Shown here piece after piece: positions 6,735-11,251 of a DNA stretch of 11,251 nucleotides. Each line of letters opens with the position of its first letter. The stretch's first letter is position 1. A model generated the notes under the pieces. It did no database searches. It had not been told where the DNA came from and saw nothing but the letters and a program-made list of their open reading frames with translations. The stretch lies in the NCBI GenBank assembly GCA_945788595.1, contig CALZMS010000012.1:1-11251 (forward strand). Direction: 5' to 3'. The position numbers were made by a program, and so were the translations under genes. The stretch comes from an uncultured Lachnospiraceae bacterium. Lineage in GTDB: Bacteria > Bacillota > Clostridia > Lachnospirales > Lachnospiraceae.

Positions 6735-6800
6735 AAAAATGTGACCGTACAGTATGCAGCTCTTTTATCAGGTGGCGTATAGCGGCTTACCGTACGGTCA
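6735..6800 (-). terminator. Hairpin and likely terminator of yneA
   Basis: A 13-bp stem with one G-U pair (TGACCGTACGGTA, - strand of 6788-6800, with TACTGTACGGTCA of 6742-6754) closes a 33-base loop. It is followed on the - strand by CATTTTTC, a short T tract. It begins about 34 bases past the yneA stop. The large loop makes it less certain than the other terminators here. Confidence 0.6.
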
Positions 6801-6833
6801 TTTGGGGAGTTCGATCTATGTCATTACGAACGG

Positions 6834-7172
6834 TCATTTGACAACCGTGTCATAATACGGTACGACAAGTATGGTACCTGTGTAGATACGGGTGGTTTCC
6901 AGATGATTGATGGCACATACCTCTTCGATATAAGACTCTCTGTCCTTGTATTCATGGCCCATATAGCGGCCGGCAATGTCCCAGAGGCTGTCACCTTCTT
7001 CTACAACCAGGTGAGTGTAATATTTATGGGCATCCGGTGCTGTAGCTTTAACAGTACGCTGTCCGATCACAGCAGTCATGATGCAGATAAAAGCCAGCAG
7101 AATGGCAGCCAGAAGAACCAGTTTCTTTACGGATGTACGACGTTTTCTGTGGATATATACGATTTTGCTCAT
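6834..7172 (-). CDS. yneA: SOS-induced cell division inhibitor, YneA type (membrane anchor plus LysM)
   Basis: In Bacillus, YneA (SosA in staphylococci) is made during the SOS response and blocks septum completion until DNA is repaired. This 112-residue protein has the same plan: a short basic cytoplasmic N-terminus (KIVYIHRKRRTSVKK), one membrane helix (about 17-36), a linker, and a LysM domain (about 52-107) starting VVEEGDSLWDIA and ending TGTILVVPYY. The ATG is preceded by GGGAGG at 7 bases. It is divergent from lexA, as in Bacillus, and its consensus promoter contains two LexA boxes, which strongly supports the functional call. Sequence identity with YneA outside LysM is expected to be low, so domain plan, location and operators carry the argument. 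A general LysM cell-wall protein is the alternative. Confidence 0.85.
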   Translation of the reverse strand: MSKIVYIHRKRRTSVKKLVLLAAILLAFICIMTAVIGQRTVKATAPDAHKYYTHLVVEEGDSLWDIAGRYMGHEYKDRESYIEEVCAINHLETTRIYTGTILVVPYYDTVVK

Positions 7173-7193
7173 GTTATTACCTCCCGCGTATGC

Positions 7194-7207
7194 CGAACGT
7201 TTGTTCT
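7194..7207. promoter_or_regulatory. LexA box 1 (yneA operator, downstream of -10)
   Basis: CGAAC-GTTT-GTTCT fits the Bacillus LexA consensus CGAAC-N4-GTTCG with one end mismatch. It spans roughly +2 to +16 of the yneA transcript, where bound LexA would block initiation. Confidence 0.88.
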
Positions 7208-7215
7208 ATAGTGCT

Positions 7216-7244
7216 ATTATAGTAATCGAACATATGTTTGTCAA
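7216..7244 (-). promoter_or_regulatory. Consensus sigma-A promoter of yneA
   Basis: On the - strand a perfect TTGACA (7239-7244), exactly 17 bases, and a perfect TATAAT (7216-7221). Such a full-consensus promoter is typical of tightly repressed genes. The start is near 7209. Confidence 0.93.
7227..7240. promoter_or_regulatory. LexA box 2 (in the yneA -35/-10 spacer)
   Basis: CGAAC-ATAT-GTTTG is a good LexA box. It fills the spacer and overlaps the -35 by two bases. Its centre is 33 bp from that of box 1, about three helical turns, so two LexA dimers could sit on the same face. Confidence 0.88.
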
Positions 7245-7399
7245 TTGTTTTTTGGATAATTTTGTTATATTTTCGTAATATTTGTAATGGTGGGGTAATA
7301 AAAGCAAAAATATACTCTTCTACTTTTTCTATTTGAAATGATATTGAATTTAAACTGCTAAACTTATTCGTTGAAAAGAACAGACTTTCGATTTTTTCC

Positions 7400-7428
7400 T
7401 TGCAATGCCTACTTTGGTATGTTACGAT
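7400..7428 (+). promoter_or_regulatory. Putative lexA promoter
   Basis: TTGCAA (7400-7405), a 17-base spacer and TACGAT (7423-7428). The -10 is imperfect. The start would be near 7435, inside the variant LexA box, which fits autorepression. Confidence 0.55.
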
Positions 7429-7433
7429 TGAAT

Positions 7434-7448
7434 CGAACAAAATGTTCG
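7434..7448. promoter_or_regulatory. Variant LexA box of lexA, 5-base spacer
   Basis: CGAAC and GTTCG, both perfect half-sites, are separated by AAAAT. This makes a 15-bp site instead of the usual 14-bp site with a 4-base spacer. Its position at the presumed start of lexA transcription suits autoregulation. Confidence 0.6.
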
Positions 7449-7586
7449 GTAAGCAGGAAAAACGCATACGTACACCGTAAATACAATGGATATTTAAGAC
7501 ATTCTGATGCTTCAATTTCTGCAAACCCTATTCGTACATAAATAACATTCGGCAAATATCATTAACACATAACAGGAGTCAACTAT

Positions 7587-8207
7587 ATGTCAAACGGAAA
7601 AATCACCCCGAAACAGCAGGAAATACTGGATTTTATCAAAAGTGAGATTTTAAACCGGGGCTTCCCGCCGTCTGTGCGCGATATCTGCGAGGCTGTCCAT
7701 TTAAAGTCCACATCTTCTGTCCACGCCCATCTGGAATCGCTGGAGCGTAATGGATATATTCACCGCGATCCTACGAAGCCTAGAGCAATCGAGATTACAG
7801 ACGATTCCTTTAATCTTTCCCGCCGGGAAGTGGTCAATGTGCCTATGGTAGGCCGTGTGGCTGCCGGAGAGCCGATTCTGGCCGTTCAGAATATAGAGAA
7901 CTACTTTCCTATCCCTGCGGAGTATATGCCCAATGAAGAGACGTTTATGCTGCGTGTAAAGGGCGAGAGTATGATCAATGCCGGTATTCTTGACGGAGAT
8001 TATGTTCTGGTGGAGAAGCGCTCTTACGCTAAAGACGGGGATAAAGTGGTGGCTCTGATCGATGACGGGGCTACGGTAAAGACGTATTACAAAGAGAATG
8101 GGTATTTCCGTCTGCAGCCGGAGAATGATTATATGGATCCTATCATCGTATATGGTGAGCTGCAGATTCTTGGAAAAGTGATTGGTGTATTTCGTTTTAT
8201 GCGTTGA
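7587..8207 (+). CDS. lexA: LexA repressor
   Basis: LexA represses the SOS regulon and cleaves itself when RecA filaments form on damaged DNA. The 206-residue protein has the N-terminal winged helix-turn-helix (about 1-65, with RDICEAVHLKSTSSVHAHL as its helix-turn-helix core) and a C-terminal S24 peptidase-like domain. The self-cleavage bond is Ala93-Gly94 (VAAGEP), and the catalytic pair is Ser128 (KGESM) and Lys165 (ATVK). AGGAG lies 8 bases before the ATG. It is divergent from yneA and ends convergently with rsfS at a shared terminator. The leader is long for lexA (about 150 nt from the promoter I propose). My hand count gives about 167 G against 127 C on its coding strand. Confidence 0.98.
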   Translation: MSNGKITPKQQEILDFIKSEILNRGFPPSVRDICEAVHLKSTSSVHAHLESLERNGYIHRDPTKPRAIEITDDSFNLSRREVVNVPMVGRVAAGEPILAVQNIENYFPIPAEYMPNEETFMLRVKGESMINAGILDGDYVLVEKRSYAKDGDKVVALIDDGATVKTYYKENGYFRLQPENDYMDPIIVYGELQILGKVIGVFRFMR

Positions 8208-8210
8208 ATA

Positions 8211-8264
8211 AAAAAGCTGACAACTCTCCTTCTCTTTTCGGGTTGGAAAGCTGTCAGCCTTTTA
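8211..8264. terminator. Bidirectional terminator between lexA and rsfS
   Basis: GCTGACA (8216-8222) pairs with TGTCAGC (8252-8258), with partial pairing further in. AAAAA precedes the left arm and CTTTT follows the right arm. On the - strand the stem is followed by six T, so it is stronger for the obgE-rsfS operon. Confidence 0.85.
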
Positions 8265-8273
8265 ATTATCTTT

Positions 8274-8624
8274 TTACAGTTCTTCCACAGAAACTGTCTT
8301 GCCGTCTCTCCAGATTCTCTCCAGATCATAGAACAGACGGTTCTCCTCGTCGAACAGATGGATGACCAGGTCGCCGTAATCCATCAGGATCCAGTTGGCA
8401 CTTGCGTAGCCTTCGATCTTGCACTCCGGGTAACCGGCGCGGCCCAGGGTTTCCTCCACATTATCGCACATAGCCTGTACCTGATTGCGGTTGGAACCGC
8501 CGGCAATAATAAAATAATCTGCCAGAGTGGATACAGTCTCGATATTGAGAATTTTAATATTCTCAGCCTTCTTATCTTCCAGAGCTGTTACTGCCAGCTT
8601 TGTCATTTCTCTTGAATTCTGCAT
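8274..8624 (-). CDS. rsfS: Ribosomal silencing factor RsfS (Iojap/YbeB)
   Basis: RsfS binds uL14 on the 50S subunit and blocks 30S joining, which lowers translation in starvation; it also accompanies late 50S assembly. The 116-residue length is usual. Family blocks are visible: ADYFIIAGGSNRNQV (about 35-49), the central ANWILMDYGDLVIHLF (about 75-90), and a C-terminal LFYDLERIW. The ATG at 8624 has GGGAGG at 7-base spacing, so the internal Met7 is not the start. It is the last gene of the obgE operon, 18 bases after yqeK. Confidence 0.96.
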   Translation of the reverse strand: MQNSREMTKLAVTALEDKKAENIKILNIETVSTLADYFIIAGGSNRNQVQAMCDNVEETLGRAGYPECKIEGYASANWILMDYGDLVIHLFDEENRLFYDLERIWRDGKTVSVEEL

Positions 8625-8642
8625 TTTCTGTCCTCCCTTGTA

Positions 8643-9230
8643 TCATTTTTTATCTTCGTATAAAGCTTTATAGTAATCACAGGCCTTCTGTGTCATGTTA
8701 TCGATCTCAGCGCCTTTTTCTTCAAGATACGCCAGTGTGTCACGACAGATAACGTACATACAGCGATTCAGATCCTCAAAAGCCAGTTTCCGTACTTCCG
8801 GCAGATCTGCAGCTTTGCAGCGTCCGGGCTCGATATAATCCGCGATGAAAATGATTTTTTCCAGTGTGGTCATCTCCGGCTTGCCGGTGGTGTGCCACTC
8901 AATGGCGCTCAAAACCTCAGGATCCTGTATACCGTACTCATCTCTCGCCAGCACAGCGCCAAGCCGGGCATGGAGCATAAAAGTGTTTTTCTGCTCATAA
9001 TCACTGACTTCCATATGCTTCTGGGCACACAGCTTAAGCTTTTTTTTGCCCGGCAGACATTTGGCACAGTCATGCATAAGCCCTGCGACCTGGGCTTTCG
9101 TGATATCCGCGTCGTGTGCCATGGCCAATGCCGCAGCGGTGTACATAACGCCCAGAGTATGCTGAAAACGGCCGCTGTCCAGTTCTTTTTTCAGTTTTTT
9201 CTGAAGAGATTCAAAGTCGTATTCCGTCAA
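8643..9230 (-). CDS. yqeK: HD-domain hydrolase YqeK (Ap4A hydrolase type)
   Basis: YqeK-family HD proteins symmetrically hydrolyse diadenosine tetraphosphate to two ADP in Gram-positives. In this 195-residue protein the metal ligands are in order: His24 (RFQHTLGV), His53-Asp54 (MHDCAK), His87 (LHARLG), His113 (WHTTG) and Asp131 (IADYIEPGR). The start is TTG, with AAGGAG 9 bases upstream; no ATG is in frame nearby. It follows nadD after 20 bases, the usual nadD-yqeK pairing; in some genomes the two are fused. Confidence 0.94.
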   Translation of the reverse strand: MTEYDFESLQKKLKKELDSGRFQHTLGVMYTAAALAMAHDADITKAQVAGLMHDCAKCLPGKKKLKLCAQKHMEVSDYEQKNTFMLHARLGAVLARDEYGIQDPEVLSAIEWHTTGKPEMTTLEKIIFIADYIEPGRCKAADLPEVRKLAFEDLNRCMYVICRDTLAYLEEKGAEIDNMTQKACDYYKALYEDKK

Positions 9231-9250
9231 ACCCTTTATCTCCTTTTCTC

Positions 9251-9868
9251 TTATGTTGTGTAGATCTGATGTTCACTGATATAGGCAATCACGCTGTCCG
9301 GTGTATAATAGCGGACAGATTTCCCTTCTCTGATCCATTTGCGAAGCTGCTGGGAAGAAATGTCAATATTGTCAATGATCAGCTTTTCAAAACGCCCTTT
9401 AAACCAGCTGCTGTTCATCTTCAGCTCATAATCCAACAGTTTTTCATCCGTATGATTACGGGTCGCCACAAGAATCGTTGCGCAGGCACAGATCCGCTCC
9501 GGCATGGCCCAGCCTTTGAAATCGTACAGGGAATCTGCGCCGATAATAAAATAATACTCCGTATCGGGATTATTTTTTTTCAGCTTTTCCAGCGTGATGT
9601 AGGTGTAGGAATACCCCGCCTCATTCATCTCCATCAGAGAAAGCTCAAAATGGGGATTATCCTGTATGGCCATGCGGGTCATTTCTGTACGCTGTTCATT
9701 GCTGGCTCTTCCTTCACGGTTTTTCTTATGGGGCGGATTGCCAGCAGGCATAAACAGGACCTTGTCTAACGAAAACTGCTGACAGGCCTGCTCCGCAATC
9801 AGCAGATGGCCGATATGGATCGGATCAAAGGTGCCGCCCATGATCCCGATTTTTTTTGTGGTGCTCAT
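9251..9868 (-). CDS. nadD: Nicotinate-nucleotide adenylyltransferase
   Basis: NadD transfers AMP from ATP to nicotinate mononucleotide, giving deamido-NAD, a step in NAD synthesis. The 205-residue protein has the nucleotidyltransferase signature GGTFDPIHIGH at 11-21 (HxGH = 18-21), GADS at 110-113, and the ISSxxLR motif (ISSQQLR, 170-176; the common form is ISSTxIR). I chose the ATG at 9868; the longer frame from 9925 would overlap yhbY by 41 bases. The ribosome binding site is poor: AAAGG is only 2-3 bases from the ATG and GAGAGG is about 12 bases away. Translation may depend on coupling to yhbY, which ends 16 bases upstream. Confidence 0.95.
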   Translation of the reverse strand: MSTTKKIGIMGGTFDPIHIGHLLIAEQACQQFSLDKVLFMPAGNPPHKKNREGRASNEQRTEMTRMAIQDNPHFELSLMEMNEAGYSYTYITLEKLKKNNPDTEYYFIIGADSLYDFKGWAMPERICACATILVATRNHTDEKLLDYELKMNSSWFKGRFEKLIIDNIDISSQQLRKWIREGKSVRYYTPDSVIAYISEHQIYTT

Positions 9869-9884
9869 GACCTTTCTCTGCCTC

Positions 9885-10175
9885 TCAGGGAAGAACGATT
9901 TTCTTTTTGTCGTCTTTTCCTTCACGGTAGAGAACGATCTTTTTGCCGATCACCTGCACCACCTGGGAATGGGTACGCTCTGCCAGAACCGCTGCGATCT
10001 CCTTCGGATCGTCCAGGCAGTTCTGCAGTACGCTGATCTTGATCAGTTCTCTGGCGGCCAGCGCCTCATCGATGGCTTTTGTATTTTCAGGAGTCAGACT
10101 GGCTTTTCCCATCTGAAAGATCGGATCCATAGTCATGGCCAGTCCTTTTAAATATGCTCTCTGTTTGCTTGTCAT
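9885..10175 (-). CDS. yhbY: YhbY-family RNA-binding protein (CRM domain)
   Basis: YhbY is a single CRM (CRS1-YhbY) domain protein associated with pre-50S particles. The 96-residue protein begins MTSKQRAYLKGLA and has the domain's RNA-binding loop at QMGKASLT (about 21-28), a variant of the usual GKxG, then ELIKISVLQN and a final basic tail. AGAGG lies 10 bases before the ATG. It sits 15 bases after obgE, another 50S-assembly factor, and 16 bases before nadD; this order is common in Firmicutes. Confidence 0.95.
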   Translation of the reverse strand: MTSKQRAYLKGLAMTMDPIFQMGKASLTPENTKAIDEALAARELIKISVLQNCLDDPKEIAAVLAERTHSQVVQVIGKKIVLYREGKDDKKKIVLP

Positions 10176-10190
10176 AGTAATATTTCCTCT

Positions 10191-11251
10191 TTATTTATAA
10201 TAGTCAAATTCAAGGCCGTACATCCGCACCGTATCGCCTTCTTCAATTCCCTGCTCCTCCAGATCCTTAAGGATACCGCTCTCTTTAAGGAATCTCTGGA
10301 AGAAGGCGAAACCTTTCTCGGAATCCAGATTAGTATAGCCAAGCATTTTTTCAATCTTTGGTCCTTCAACAATAAATACAGGGCCGTCACTCTCTTCCAC
10401 ACGTTCCACTGTATAAGGCAGAGACTCGATGAGCAGCTCGTCCTCCGGGAAAAATTCCGGTTCAAAAACGATGGGCTCCTTCGGACAGCTGTTTAACAGC
10501 TCTCTGATCTTGTATAACAGCTGTTTAACACCTTCTCCGGTCACTGCAGAGATAGCGAATACTTCAATACCCTGGGGCTCAAAAACGCGTTTTAAGCGGT
10601 CTACAGGGTTCTCAGCGCCATCCTCTACATAGATAGCGTCAATCTTATTGGCAGCAATCACCTGAGGACGATTGGCGATCTCCGGATTATATGCCCGAAG
10701 CTCTGCATTGATCTTTTCAATGTCGTCTACCGGATCACGGCCTTCCACACCAGCCGCATCCACGATATGCACAAGGACCCGGGTACGCTCGATATGGCGC
10801 AGGAACTCATGACCAAGTCCCAGTCCCTCGGATGCGCCCTCGATCAGACCGGGGATATCCGCAATGACAAATCCGCCGCCATCCAGGTCAACTACGCCCA
10901 GATTGGGATTCAGGGTCGTAAAATGGTAGTTGGCAATCTTTGGCCGGGCATTGGTTACCCGGGAAAGGAAGGTGGATTTGCCCACATTCGGGAATCCCAC
11001 AAGACCCACATCAGCGATCACCTTAAGCTCCAGACGAATCTCCAGCTCCTTGGCTGGCTGGCCTGCCTGGGCGTATTTTGGCACCTGCATGGTGGCTGTA
11101 GCGTAATGCATATTGCCCTTACCTCCACGACCGCCAGTCAGGATGACCTGTCTTTTATTGTCACCGGACATATCAGCAATGACTTTGCCCGTATTTTTTT
11201 CATAGATAACTGTTCCCTCGGGAACCTTTAAAATGCAGTCGGCACCGTCGG
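10191..11251 (-). CDS. obgE: Obg/CgtA GTPase (5' end outside window)
   Basis: Obg is an essential GTPase that checks 50S maturation and responds to ppGpp. The open frame runs off the window edge; about 353 residues are visible, missing roughly the first 75 of some 427. Visible in order: the rest of the glycine-rich OBG fold (GGRGGKGN), the P-loop GFPNVGKST (about 85-93), switch I (FTTLNPNLG), G3 DIPG, G4 NKID, G5 SAVTG, then a C-terminal OCT domain as in other Firmicutes (EPEFFPEDE onward to the stop). The Met at 11171 is internal. It heads the visible part of the - strand operon; rpmA and rplU are expected just outside. Confidence 0.97.
   Translation of the reverse strand, partial: DGADCILKVPEGTVIYEKNTGKVIADMSGDNKRQVILTGGRGGKGNMHYATATMQVPKYAQAGQPAKELEIRLELKVIADVGLVGFPNVGKSTFLSRVTNARPKIANYHFTTLNPNLGVVDLDGGGFVIADIPGLIEGASEGLGLGHEFLRHIERTRVLVHIVDAAGVEGRDPVDDIEKINAELRAYNPEIANRPQVIAANKIDAIYVEDGAENPVDRLKRVFEPQGIEVFAISAVTGEGVKQLLYKIRELLNSCPKEPIVFEPEFFPEDELLIESLPYTVERVEESDGPVFIVEGPKIEKMLGYTNLDSEKGFAFFQRFLKESGILKDLEEQGIEEGDTVRMYGLEFDYYK

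Larger units (their letters stand above)
6515..6833. other. Gene-free stretch between the HPr-like gene and yneA
   Basis: About 320 bases. It holds the HPr-like leader (about 62 nt from a start near 6576), that gene's promoter, and the yneA terminator hairpin. The 6612-6730 part is AT-rich and I see no convincing gene or RNA in it. An 11-bp direct repeat ACGGTCATTTG occurs at 6794-6804 and 6830-6840, the second copy covering the yneA stop. Confidence 0.6.
7173..7586. other. 414-bp yneA-lexA intergenic control region
   Basis: The yneA promoter with two LexA boxes occupies 7194-7244, and the putative lexA promoter and variant LexA box 7400-7448. The stretch 7245-7399 is very AT-rich, without a hairpin or believable reading frame. 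From 7449 to 7570 is a lexA leader of about 120-150 bases with no clear structure. The lexA ribosome binding site AGGAG is at 7574-7578. Confidence 0.6.

Noticed and set aside
6732..6782. A 16-codon + strand frame with TTG start and AAGGAG at good spacing
   Set aside because: It lies within the yneA terminator hairpin, has no clear promoter on that strand and no downstream gene to regulate. Probably chance, though the Shine-Dalgarno match is good.
6742..6800. The GTACGG hairpin as a second recombination or mobile-element end
   Set aside because: Its position just past the yneA stop and the following T tract on the same strand are explained better by termination.
6794..6840. An 11-bp direct repeat ACGGTCATTTG as an attachment site
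   Set aside because: Too short, only 36 bases apart, and partly explained by the terminator arm and the end of yneA.
7177..7524. A 115-codon open frame on the - strand in the yneA-lexA region
   Set aside because: It runs through both promoters and all LexA boxes, has AT-rich random composition and no ribosome binding site.

Overview
The window is a chromosomal segment of a Gram-positive, moderate-GC Firmicute, most likely a Lachnospiraceae (Clostridium cluster XIVa) species. Evidence: strong AGGAG-type ribosome binding sites, TTG starts, near-consensus sigma-A promoters, Bacillus-type LexA boxes, the block obgE-yhbY-nadD-yqeK-rsfS, and a divergent yneA/lexA pair. I infer the family from protein style only; no rRNA or tRNA is present. 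Almost everything is housekeeping. I see no prophage, IS element or CRISPR array.

Left part, mostly + strand. The 3' end of aroB (chorismate pathway), lspA (lipoprotein signal peptidase) and rluD-type pseudouridine synthase are packed as one operon that ends in a terminator overlapping the last codons of rluD. A TtcA-type tRNA-thiolation ATPase lies convergent to it on the - strand. It is divergently transcribed, from its own promoter, from an operon of an AI-2E/PerM-family membrane protein and dtd (D-aminoacyl-tRNA deacylase).

Middle, 4.6-6.8 kb. A bidirectional terminator separates dtd from a 356-residue tyrosine recombinase resembling XerS, the single-subunit chromosome-dimer resolvase of streptococci and lactococci. 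About 140 bp upstream of that gene lies an isolated 42-bp inverted repeat that looks like a recombination (dif-type) site. Genes left of this point mostly run rightward and genes right of it mostly leftward, as expected if the replication terminus were here. Next comes an HPr paralogue that has lost the phosphorylatable His15 but keeps Ser46, as in the Bacillus regulator Crh.

Right part. The SOS module follows: a small membrane-anchored LysM protein (YneA-type division inhibitor) and lexA, transcribed divergently from a 414-bp region. That region carries two canonical LexA boxes embedded in the consensus yneA promoter and a 15-bp variant box at lexA. The rest is the - strand operon obgE (5' end outside the window)-yhbY-nadD-yqeK-rsfS for ribosome assembly and silencing, NAD synthesis and nucleotide hydrolysis. 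It ends convergently with lexA at a shared terminator.

The points most worth a second look are the recombinase with its putative dif site, the His15-less HPr, and the odd spacing of the lexA operator.
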